NCBI RefSeq assembly: GCF_024170005.1
Contig: NZ_JALJXJ010000008.1
Span: forward strand, 124,001 to 188,000
DNA length: 64,000 nucleotides
DNA from: Azospirillum lipoferum
Lineage (GTDB): Bacteria > Pseudomonadota > Alphaproteobacteria > Azospirillales > Azospirillaceae
Direction: 5' to 3'
Part shown: positions 29,345 to 36,868 of the stretch, piece by piece
Layout of the letters: each line of letters starts with the position of its first letter
How positions within the stretch are numbered: position 1 is the stretch's first letter
Program-made: the position numbers and the translations under genes
Notes under the pieces: generated by a model
The model's database searches: none
What the model was told of the DNA's origin: nothing
Seen by the model: the letters and a program-made list of their open reading frames with translations, nothing else

Positions 29345-29677
29345 ATGCCCGACTGCTTAAGGGGTTTTAACGATGAAGAGTTGATTGACGATTTACGCGC
29401 TGAATGGGAAGAACAAATCGGCGGAGATGAAGAAGATCCCTTTGCAGAAACTGAGATTGAGCCTTTGGAAGGCACGACATATGAGGTCCAGCCAGTCGTT
29501 GATTCTTTGGGCGTTGTTAGAATTCTTCTTACCATTGAGCGGCGTGTTGGCTTCGACATTCCACCGTGTATTATTCGGCGCGGTGGCTACCACAGTTTTG
29601 AAGAGATGGTCGATCACCTTCTTCCTAAAATCCGCGCGTTGCAAGTTGACCAAATGAGGAGGAAGGTCGGGGCATGA
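29345..29677 (+). CDS. acyl-carrier-like small protein (hypothetical)
   Basis: About 110 residues from the ATG at 29345, which has AGG seven bases upstream. A TTG at 29279 would add 22 residues. The C-terminal half contains VVDSLGVVRILLTIERRVGF followed by IPP, then FEEMVDHLLPKIRAL. This resembles the D-S-L phosphopantetheine-site helix and following helix of acyl carrier proteins (my inference, not a confirmed hit). The N-terminus is very acidic. It is the first gene of a five-gene operon and is AT-rich relative to the core genome. Function unknown. Confidence 0.7.
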   Translation: MPDCLRGFNDEELIDDLRAEWEEQIGGDEEDPFAETEIEPLEGTTYEVQPVVDSLGVVRILLTIERRVGFDIPPCIIRRGGYHSFEEMVDHLLPKIRALQVDQMRRKVGA

Positions 29678-29703
29678 AGTTGGGAGTAACCGGAGGAAAT
29701 CCA

Positions 29704-30060
29704 ATGACTCAAGACAGAGAGGTTGAGCGCCAGAGACTCGGTCAGAAGCTAAAGGATGCAAGAGAATATTTGGCCCTTTCACAGGATGAAGTAGCAAAAT
29801 TGCTACACTTGCCAAGATCCGCCATATCTCTGATAGAGGCCGGACAAAGAAAGATTGATGCATTTGAGTTGAAAAAACTTTCGGAAATATATCAAATTCC
29901 AATAAGTAAACTTACCGGAGACGAATCGGAATCAGGTGTTGAGTCTGTATCAATTAAACATTTAGCACGCACTGCTTCGAAATTGTCGGATCGTGATCGA
30001 GAAGAGCTGCTGCGTTTCGCCCAGTTCTTACAGATTAAAGGCCAATTGCGGACGGAATGA
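29704..30060 (+). CDS. XRE-family helix-turn-helix regulator
   Basis: About 118 residues. The N-terminal HTH contains LGQKLKDAREYLALSQDEVAKLLHLPRSAISLIEAGQRKI. The C-terminal helix probably dimerises (LSDRDREELLRFAQFLQIKG). I chose the ATG at 29704, with GGAGG seven bases upstream, over the ATG at 29674 that overlaps the previous stop. It overlaps the ImmA/IrrE gene by four bases. XRE repressors paired with ImmA/IrrE metallopeptidases are typically inactivated by cleavage, so this is the likely autoregulator of the operon. Confidence 0.92.
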   Translation: MTQDREVERQRLGQKLKDAREYLALSQDEVAKLLHLPRSAISLIEAGQRKIDAFELKKLSEIYQIPISKLTGDESESGVESVSIKHLARTASKLSDRDREELLRFAQFLQIKGQLRTE

Positions 30061-31061
30061 TGACCAACTTTCGTGACGCCATATTGTCTGGAACTAAAGC
30101 GGCAGCGAAGCTGCATCGCGAGTTTCACCATGCAGACGCCGTGAAGGCGTTGGGCGGCGGCGTCGATGTGTTTGGTGCGACTATTAATCTTGGTGCGGTG
30201 CTCATCTTCCGCCCACTAGAAGGATTGCTTGGGGCTTGTATACCTGGACAAAATCCAGGAGTAATGATTTCAACCCAGCGGGCACTTCGAATTCAGCGCT
30301 TTACGGGAGCCCATGAACTTGGTCATGTCGTGATGCGTCATGAGCTGAAAATTGATGGGGAGGAGATCCTGGCACGCGCTCCAAGCCAGGGGGGATATGA
30401 TCTTCAAGAGATTGAAGCCGACGCTTTTGCTGCTGAATTTTTAATGCCCAAATGGGTTTTCCAGGCTCATGCAAGGCGACAAGGCTGGAACAAGGAGAGC
30501 ATGGAAGACCCGTGTGTGGTGTATCAGATGGCCTTGCGCATCGGCGCCAGCTACGATGCCACATGTCGTGCCCTCAACCGCCACAGTATCATAGATGGAA
30601 GCACTCGGGAGAAGCTTCTCAGAGTTGAACGCAAGAGGATTAAGAAGAGCCTTCTTGGAGATGTCGCGGTTGAAAATTGGCATCGCGACGTATGGCTTCT
30701 AACCGAACGAGACGAAGGCACTGTAATTGAAGGACAACCCGAAGACTGCTTTGTCTTACGCTTGCGGGAGAGAAGTTCAGCGGGGTACGTATGGAATTTT
30801 AAGAGTCTCCAGGAGGCAGGCTTTGCAATTTTGCGCGATACTCGTGACATTCCCTCACCGGAAACAGCGATTGGTGGTGTAGTCTCCAGGCTGTTGACGC
30901 TGCGGCGCGACGAGCCCGATTTGGGTGAGTTGTCAGTTGAGCAGCGCCGGCCATGGCTCAAGACCGGAGCGCCGCTTTCCAAATTTCAACTTAAATACGA
31001 TCTACTCGGCAAGGAAATTGGAATGCCGCGTGCGGTGCGCCGCCAACTTACGGCGGCTTAA
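30057..31061 (+). CDS. ImmA/IrrE metallopeptidase with C-terminal chagasin-like (I42) domain
   Basis: A 334-residue fusion. Residues about 25-200 are an ImmA/IrrE zinc peptidase: GAHELGHVVMRHE gives HELGH (86-90), and EIEADAFAAEFLMP (118-131) gives the third ligand. Residues about 215-325 look like a chagasin/I42 inhibitor of papain-family peptidases. The three binding loops would be RERSSAGYVWNF (237-248), the IGG at 272-274, and SVEQRRPW (293-300). Overlap with the XRE gene by four bases implies coupling. A papain-like peptidase starts at the next base after the stop. The peptidase call is firm; the inhibitor call is pattern-based. Confidence 0.88.
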   Translation: MMTNFRDAILSGTKAAAKLHREFHHADAVKALGGGVDVFGATINLGAVLIFRPLEGLLGACIPGQNPGVMISTQRALRIQRFTGAHELGHVVMRHELKIDGEEILARAPSQGGYDLQEIEADAFAAEFLMPKWVFQAHARRQGWNKESMEDPCVVYQMALRIGASYDATCRALNRHSIIDGSTREKLLRVERKRIKKSLLGDVAVENWHRDVWLLTERDEGTVIEGQPEDCFVLRLRERSSAGYVWNFKSLQEAGFAILRDTRDIPSPETAIGGVVSRLLTLRRDEPDLGELSVEQRRPWLKTGAPLSKFQLKYDLLGKEIGMPRAVRRQLTAA

Positions 31062-31709
31062 ATGTTGATCAAAATTATTCATGACCTCCGTGGTAAGTTT
31101 GGATTGGTGCGAGAGCAAGGCGAGCGCATGACGTGTCTTGCGTTCGCCATGAGCGATGCTCATGCAGCCTTCCGTGGAGCGTTCGTACCCTTGTCAGTTG
31201 AGCATCTTTACTGGCATTGCATGAAGCGGACGCCGAATGCTAACCCGGATGAAGGTACAAATATGCCCACCGTCAGGATGTCGTTGAAGGAAGATGGGCA
31301 AGCTCTTGAAGATCAATGGCGTTATCTCCCGCAGCTGCCCGCAGAATTGTCTGAATGGCAACCGCCACCTTCTGCAACCCCAGTTTTGACCTGTCGGAGC
31401 CTTCCTCTAAATGGCGCTACGGCGCTCATTTGCCAATATTTGGCGGCTGGCAAGCCTGTTGTGATCGCTTTTGCAATGAGTGATGCTTTTTACAACCCTA
31501 ACGAAGACGGAGTTGTCGAAGCTCCCGACAACGATGCGCCTGCCGGTCACCACGCTGTGGTTGTGGTGGGGTGTGGAAATTATAAGAATCGACGTTACTT
31601 GCTGCTACGTAATAGTTGGAGTGCTGATTGGGGGAAAGATGGTCACGCTTGGGTGTCGGAGACGTACATAGACCCGCGAATCCACGCCGCTGCAATCATG
31701 GTTGCCTGA
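31062..31709 (+). CDS. papain-like (C1 family) cysteine peptidase
   Basis: A 215-residue protein with the C1 catalytic set in order: oxyanion Gln19 and nucleophile Cys25 in VREQGERMTCLAFAMS, His in AGHHAVVVVG (163-164), and Asn184 in LLRNSWSADWGKDGHAW. There is no signal peptide or propeptide, so it should act in the cytoplasm and needs another form of control. The chagasin-like tail of the preceding protein is the obvious candidate inhibitor. The ATG directly abuts the upstream stop. The TS-like gene follows after 11 bp. Confidence 0.85.
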   Translation: MLIKIIHDLRGKFGLVREQGERMTCLAFAMSDAHAAFRGAFVPLSVEHLYWHCMKRTPNANPDEGTNMPTVRMSLKEDGQALEDQWRYLPQLPAELSEWQPPPSATPVLTCRSLPLNGATALICQYLAAGKPVVIAFAMSDAFYNPNEDGVVEAPDNDAPAGHHAVVVVGCGNYKNRRYLLLRNSWSADWGKDGHAWVSETYIDPRIHAAAIMVA

Positions 31710-31720
31710 AGGGGAATGCT

Positions 31721-32551
31721 ATGAAGCCAATCTACGCTGAGACGCCGACTGGTGCTTGGTTAGAAGCAGCGGAGTTCCTGCTCACGCAGCCTGACTTGCG
31801 TAGCTCGCGTGTCGTGCTTGAAGTATCGAAGCCTATTGCATTAAGTAAATCGGATCGTACAGTTTTTGATACATTAGACTCTTTTTTGGTAGATCGTGGC
31901 GGCATGCCGGTAAATACTGTGGCGAATACAATATTTCCTGCAAAAATGTATGCCCGTCATGGACGATCAGGAATATACGATGCTTATCTGGAAGTATATC
32001 CTGAAATAAAAAAGCATCCAGATTATAGAAACTGGGGTGTGTATTTCCATAGAATGATCCGACGGCTAGATCAGAACGGAAAAGAAATAATTGATCGTGA
32101 TGGAACGCCGATAAATCCTCTTGAGTACCTCGTGAAGAAACTTGGCCACCGTTTGGCTAACCCTGCTGCCTACGAGATGGATATTGATGACTCCGTTTCT
32201 ATCCCGATTTACAATGCAGAGAAAGATAAACACTTTCCTCTTGGGGGGCCGTGTCTTAGTCACCTAAGTTTCAGTCGCTCCGATAGAGACACGCTTGACC
32301 TTACTGCGCTATACAGACACCATTATTATGTGCAGCGGGCTTTAGGCAACTTGATAGGACTCGGGCACCTACTCCATTTTGTCGCACGGGAAGCGGGAAT
32401 GAATGTTGGCACGCTAATGTGTGTTTCAAACGTGGCGCGCCTTGACCATGGGCAGAAGCCTGCAAGGTGGGGCAAGCGGGACATTGAGCGTTTACTCGCA
32501 GACTGTCGGGCCGCAGTCCCGCTGACTGTGGCCTCGACGGCGGAGAATTAA
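31721..32551 (+). CDS. thymidylate-synthase-like protein
   Basis: A 276-residue TS-fold homologue. MPVNTVANTIFPAKMY (62-77) and the WGVYFHRM segment are N-terminal landmarks. The nucleophile region GGPCLSH (Cys178) and LGNLIGLGHLLHFVAREAGMNVG match the ThyA catalytic Cys and cofactor helix. The ThyA phosphate/base motif YQRSxD is replaced by YRHHYY, and the late H-x-Y motif is missing, so ordinary dUMP methylation is doubtful. The start ATG has gaagggga upstream. It is last in the operon and overlaps by four bases the convergent UDG-like gene. Confidence 0.78.
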   Translation: MKPIYAETPTGAWLEAAEFLLTQPDLRSSRVVLEVSKPIALSKSDRTVFDTLDSFLVDRGGMPVNTVANTIFPAKMYARHGRSGIYDAYLEVYPEIKKHPDYRNWGVYFHRMIRRLDQNGKEIIDRDGTPINPLEYLVKKLGHRLANPAAYEMDIDDSVSIPIYNAEKDKHFPLGGPCLSHLSFSRSDRDTLDLTALYRHHYYVQRALGNLIGLGHLLHFVAREAGMNVGTLMCVSNVARLDHGQKPARWGKRDIERLLADCRAAVPLTVASTAEN

Positions 32552-33213
32552 AACAAACTTTGTTGATGAGGCAGACTATCTGTGCTTGAAAGTCCGTAAA
32601 TTTCCCTAATTCCGCGAATGAAGTCTGTTTGACCACCGTAGCTGGGGTGCCGAACACACGTCGCAGAGTACCCCATATCGGTCAGCCCCTTATAGGCATC
32701 GTTACCGATTGCAACTATTCGTTCAGGCTGCAACCAGTCAATCAGGGAGCTCAGCAGTGTCGCGCAGCTTCTTCGCTCTGAAGGAGTATGACACCGGTTG
32801 GACATGGGGTCGCCTGGAGTGTGAGGGTGGAACGGAAAGACGTTCCATAAGAATGGAGGCGTTGGCATCTGGCGGATCACTCCCCAAACCACCGTCGCCG
32901 TCCGCTCTCCTACAATTGGGCCGCACGTAGCTTTGACGACAGAGATGCCCCCGTACCGTTCACTGAAGGCAGTTAAATGCTGTTCATCGGTCAATGCAAG
33001 CCCAGTCCGGCGACCTCCACGATATCCCAGATCCCGGCCAAACCACACCGAACTTACACGCCCTTCAGCAGCTCGCATATACTCCACTAGGTTGTTGCGG
33101 CGTATCTTTGGGGCATCTTCTCTATCGGACGTAAGGCAGCGGTCATGATACGGGTTAAAAACCGCCGGTAGCCGCATGCCTGCTAGATCGTCTACGAAAC
33201 GTTCAATCTTCAC
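32548..33213 (-). CDS. uracil-DNA-glycosylase-superfamily protein
   Basis: About 221 residues. The fold is indicated by VWFGRDLGYRGGRRTGLALTDE at the motif-1 position, FLWNVFPFHPHTPGDPMSN, LQPERIVAIGNDAYKGL and the motif-2-like VRHPSYGGQTDF. The usual GExPG of families 4/5 is GRDLG, so substrate or catalysis may differ from plain uracil excision. The GTG at 33213 has GGAGG six bases upstream and is preferred over a GTG at 33231. It overlaps the MazG-like gene by 11 bp, so the two are coupled. Confidence 0.8.
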   Translation of the reverse strand: MKIERFVDDLAGMRLPAVFNPYHDRCLTSDREDAPKIRRNNLVEYMRAAEGRVSSVWFGRDLGYRGGRRTGLALTDEQHLTAFSERYGGISVVKATCGPIVGERTATVVWGVIRQMPTPPFLWNVFPFHPHTPGDPMSNRCHTPSERRSCATLLSSLIDWLQPERIVAIGNDAYKGLTDMGYSATCVRHPSYGGQTDFIRGIREIYGLSSTDSLPHQQSLF

Positions 33214-34432
33214 GTCTGTCCTCCGGGACACGTCTAAACTCTAATGTATGCGAAATTAGGTCGGCGGCTATATACCCTTTACGGTAGCGCTTGAGCTCGG
33301 AAAAAATGCGGCACGCCTCCAGAATCGCCTTCTCCCATTGCCACAAGGCGCACCGGTCGACCTCAAAGCCACGTGTGAAATCTCGAATAGATTTAAGAAG
33401 GTCGTAGTCGACCTGTGTCTGCCCCTTGAAGAAGTCTCGATCGATAGCTCTTTGAAATATGAATGTGGAAACGCCCTCTTCTATCAATAGGGCGCGAGCA
33501 CCATCTTCATTCTCATCGATAATTGGGTCGCTCTTCCGCTTCAAATGCAAAAGATTTCGGAGAACCGGAGACCATCCAAGAAAAACTGCATAAGACATAT
33601 GGAAAACGTCATGAAAACGGAAGTCGTCCTTCTCGCGCTTGTTATCGGTAAGCCTGTCACCAATAATGACACCGTTCAGTTTTTGTTGAACATATATTTT
33701 ACCATTGATCTTTCTTTCCTCTATTAATATCTCGAACTTGCGTGGTATTTGTTCGTTATCTGGCATGCCGTCATCAATCAGCGGCGGATACTCTTCAGTG
33801 AGGGGCCAACGACTGAATACCTTGAGTAGGTTGGCCGTGGCGGCCTCGCCCAGGCTAATTCTAGCCGCGTCCGCAGCGGTGAGCAAATTGCCGAAAATAT
33901 CTACTAAGTGCCCAGATAGACGATCTCTGTTATTGGTCAACGCGCCGGATCCAAGATCCTTGACTAGATCGCCCACTCTCCCAGCTAGTGTGATCAAAAT
34001 GGCTTCAAATTCTGACTGTGTGAGTTCTTTTATGTTGCTCTGGATATCATCAAATGTTCCAAAATTCGGTTGAACTTCATCCCAATCTGAGATGCTTCGA
34101 ACTGTACGTTGGGCTAGCACGTCCAAATCTTGGTCCGTACGGGATGCGATATTCGCCAAATACCAGAGTGTATCTCCAAGTTCTTCCTTGATGGAGGCGG
34201 CATACTTCTCCCTATCGGGATGGTCACGAGTTTGCTTCTTCAATGCGGCGAGCAGGCTGCCGACTTCACCAAAAAGTCCTAGAATAGGTATGTCGATCCC
34301 AGGACGCATTCTGTCCGTGATTTTGGCAGCACGCTGATACTCTGATATTCCGAGGTTCTCTAAGGACTCTAGCTCTGCTGGTAGCGCGACATACGGTGAT
34401 AAACCACTTGTGCGGATTCCGATTTCTGACAT
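33203..34432 (-). CDS. MazG-like nucleotide pyrophosphohydrolase, tandem domains
   Basis: A 409-residue protein. Residues about 30-115 form a MazG-like all-alpha NTP-pyrophosphohydrolase domain (LGLFGEVGSLLAALKK, EELGDTLWYLANIA). The usual ExxE is E56-x2-S59, while the ExxD (E84/D87) is kept. Residues about 138-210 repeat the fold in degenerate form (LAGRVGDLVKDLG, LVDIFGNLLTAADAA, NLLKVFSRW). The C-terminal 180 residues contain a conserved-looking FHDVFHMSYAVFLGWSP of unknown role. The ATG at 34432 has AGGAG eight bases upstream. It may clear non-canonical NTPs or deplete dNTPs; substrate unknown. Confidence 0.8.
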   Translation of the reverse strand: MSEIGIRTSGLSPYVALPAELESLENLGISEYQRAAKITDRMRPGIDIPILGLFGEVGSLLAALKKQTRDHPDREKYAASIKEELGDTLWYLANIASRTDQDLDVLAQRTVRSISDWDEVQPNFGTFDDIQSNIKELTQSEFEAILITLAGRVGDLVKDLGSGALTNNRDRLSGHLVDIFGNLLTAADAARISLGEAATANLLKVFSRWPLTEEYPPLIDDGMPDNEQIPRKFEILIEERKINGKIYVQQKLNGVIIGDRLTDNKREKDDFRFHDVFHMSYAVFLGWSPVLRNLLHLKRKSDPIIDENEDGARALLIEEGVSTFIFQRAIDRDFFKGQTQVDYDLLKSIRDFTRGFEVDRCALWQWEKAILEACRIFSELKRYRKGYIAADLISHTLEFRRVPEDRRED

Positions 34433-34489
34433 ATGTGTTGCTCCTGAACTATCCGGGAGTAATTTTGGAAGGCTATATTGTCTCGCATC

Positions 34490-35033
34490 ACGGGTGACAT
34501 CAAGACATCCTCCATGCTTGGGTCGCAGCGGGTGGCCCACCGGTCCAGGTGATGATCGCTCCACGGCGGTGCGCGCCCATCGTTCGGCAAGCGGCGGCAA
34601 AGGGGGGGACGCGCCCAAGTCATCGGACGGTCCCGTGATGGACGAACCACCGAAATCCACGCTCTGGGCGATCTGCTCGGTCAACCGCTCGCCTTCCTGC
34701 TGACCGGCGGTCAGGTTGCCGACTGCACCGCCGCCGACCGTCTGCTTGACCGGATGCCCGCCACCGATCTCCTGTAAGGCGACAAGGGTTACGATAGCGC
34801 CGCCGTCAGAGTAGGAGATGGAAGAGGCCCGAGCCGCGCCCAACACCCCGCCACGCGCCAACAAGCGCTGGAAAAACTGCTTCTCTCCCTACCTCTACCG
34901 GAACCGTAATATCATCGAACGCATGTTCGGGCGCCTCAAGGACGTCCGACGCATCGCCACCCGCAGTCACCGCTCCGCCACCAACTTCATTGCAGCGATC
35001 CACATCGCCGCAACCGTCGCCTATTGGTTATGA
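34490..35033 (+). pseudogene. IS5-family transposase remnant
   Basis: A 3' two-thirds fragment of a DDE transposase in at least two frames. Recognisable pieces are DRSTAVRAHRSASGGKGG, the GDKGYDSAAV-like segment, and the intact tail 34818-35033 with NIIERMFGRLKDVRRIATRSHR and AAIHIAATVAYWL. The N-terminus is missing and there is an in-frame stop. It forms the right border of the nucleotide/protease cluster. Confidence 0.8.
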
Positions 35034-35356
35034 GTCCGGACCCTAATCCTTCGGCATCCAAAGGCCACCCAGCTACCTTCACCAACGATTAGCCGCCTGC
35101 CCGTCGAAAGCGCGTCGATGCCTATTCCAGTTAGCACACAATGTCCCTACATACAGATGAGCAGGCGCCGATCTGGCTGCGTTGATGCCGCTACGCGGAT
35201 CACGACCAGTAAGGCCCCTGCTAAACACAGGCACCAACACCGGCACATCCCACTGGCATCCGAGGTCATCGACCTCGCTCCGGACCTTCGGGCAACCGGC
35301 ATCATCCTATTGATGCTCGTCGCAGGTCCGGCTTCACCGCCAACCTGGGTCATTCA
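35034..35356. other. non-coding stretch between transposase remnant and Rep-like gene
   Basis: No convincing gene, terminator or repeat is visible. Short open frames here have no recognisable features. It may hold the promoter or origin region of the following HUH-type gene. Confidence 0.3.
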
Positions 35357-36763
35357 GTGCCGGTCGATCGCCACGGGCAGAGCCATGCTCGCAATGTTCT
35401 GAAGTCCTTCCCAGAAGGAACCGCCGAGCGCCGCATTGCGGACGCCAACATCGCCTGCCGCCGTAAGGGCTCGCAGGTCCGGTGCGGCTTGCCCTTCTGC
35501 GCGACCTGCGGCAACACGGCCATAGCTGCGCGCCAGCAACACGTGCTTTCGCGGCTCGCGGTTCATCCCGACTCGGCTGTCTTCGCGCTGACCATCTTGG
35601 ACGATGCAGTCATCGACCTGCTCGGGCCGGACGGCTCTCCCGCCAACACCCTTAGCAAGCGCGACCTGCTCGTCGGAAAGGTTCGCGATCTGCTGCAATC
35701 GGCCGGCATGCTCGGCTATTGGGCCTATGGGGCCGTTGAGTACGAGGTCCGTCGGCCGGAGAAGTTCACGCGCTTTGTCCGCAACTGCCTGCGCGGTCAG
35801 AGCGCCGACGCCCTCCCCGAATATGTCATCGTTCCGCATGTCCATCTGGTTATGGCCGCGCTCTGGCCAGATGGACGTTACGTGACTGGTGATGAGCTGG
35901 CGCGCGTTCTCACTGGCGGCAGACGCGTTGCATCACGCGATGCAAAACGCTTCTGCCGCCCACAGCAAGTCTTTGTCCAGCCGCTCACGGTGTCGGTGGC
36001 CTACGATGTCCCGAGGATGGTCGATTACGGCATGAAATTCCGTCTGCGCAGTCGCCAAGGCTTCGAACAATCATACCATCCAGCCGAGGTCGTGCGAGCT
36101 CTGGCACTGGTCTGCGATGCTGGGGGGCAGTCATTCTTCCAGTTCGACATCGAGTCGCAGCCGGCCAAGGTGGTCCCGGTGCTCCCGCCGTCCGCCCGCA
36201 AGTCGCCGCTCTTGATCACGCTCCATCGCGAGCGGACTCAGTCGCCGTCTCCCACGGCCTTCAACTGCCACGTTTCGGCAAGCCAAGGTGTGGTGATCGG
36301 AGAGGCTGACAAGGGCCAACGGGATAGCCCTGCCGCTGGGAGCATCCAGGATCGCTATTCACAGTATCGCCGATGGCCGCCAGCCCAACGGAGGGCGCAT
36401 CGCTGGTGGTTTATCGGAAGAGCGTATCGGCCGCATGCATGCGGCCGAGGTCCGCCCACCGTCACGCGTGCCGATCATCGGTCACCGTTGAGGATCCGCG
36501 TTCTCCGCCCGCCGTCAGAAACGCAAGCCACCCACCCCATGCCCACGGTCCAGCAGGCCTTTCGGCGGGATGCCGAACGATGCAGAGGAGAGACTGGTGG
36601 AACCGCCGTCAAGGACCAGGGGGAAAATCAATCATGGACATCTCGAAGGGTTGCCAAGTCTCCGCCGCAAGCGAGGCGCTCGCCGCCGGCTGCAACCGGT
36701 GCCCTTCATTATAGCCGAACATCGTACAATAGACAGCCGTCAGATCGGGATTGCCGCCCGTAG
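35357..36763 (+). CDS. HUH-motif replication/relaxase-like protein (putative)
   Basis: A 468-codon frame from a GTG. The N-terminus has a zinc-finger-like Cys set (C34, C43, C48, C51 in CRRKGSQVRCGLPFCATC). Three rolling-circle Rep motifs follow in the right order: SAVFALTI (about 74-80), PHVHLVM with HVH at 161-163, and MVDYGMKF with a YxxK at 224-227. This is consistent with an HUH endonuclease that nicks DNA through the tyrosine. The region after about residue 290 is Arg/Pro-rich and may be spurious read-through, so the natural C-terminus could be shorter. Family not confirmed. Confidence 0.55.
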   Translation: MPVDRHGQSHARNVLKSFPEGTAERRIADANIACRRKGSQVRCGLPFCATCGNTAIAARQQHVLSRLAVHPDSAVFALTILDDAVIDLLGPDGSPANTLSKRDLLVGKVRDLLQSAGMLGYWAYGAVEYEVRRPEKFTRFVRNCLRGQSADALPEYVIVPHVHLVMAALWPDGRYVTGDELARVLTGGRRVASRDAKRFCRPQQVFVQPLTVSVAYDVPRMVDYGMKFRLRSRQGFEQSYHPAEVVRALALVCDAGGQSFFQFDIESQPAKVVPVLPPSARKSPLLITLHRERTQSPSPTAFNCHVSASQGVVIGEADKGQRDSPAAGSIQDRYSQYRRWPPAQRRAHRWWFIGRAYRPHACGRGPPTVTRADHRSPLRIRVLRPPSETQATHPMPTVQQAFRRDAERCRGETGGTAVKDQGENQSWTSRRVAKSPPQARRSPPAATGALHYSRTSYNRQPSDRDCRP

Positions 36764-36868
36764 CTTCTGTAGTATGAACTGTATTTTTCCGGTTCGCTGA
36801 TCAGATGCGTAAACGAATTTGCCATTTAGTATTGGTATAATCGCGCGGGCTTGATCTTGCGAAGTGCT

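Noticed and set aside
35118-35402. 94-codon plus-strand open frame before the Rep-like gene
   Set aside because: No start signal, no recognisable domain and a composition like non-coding sequence.
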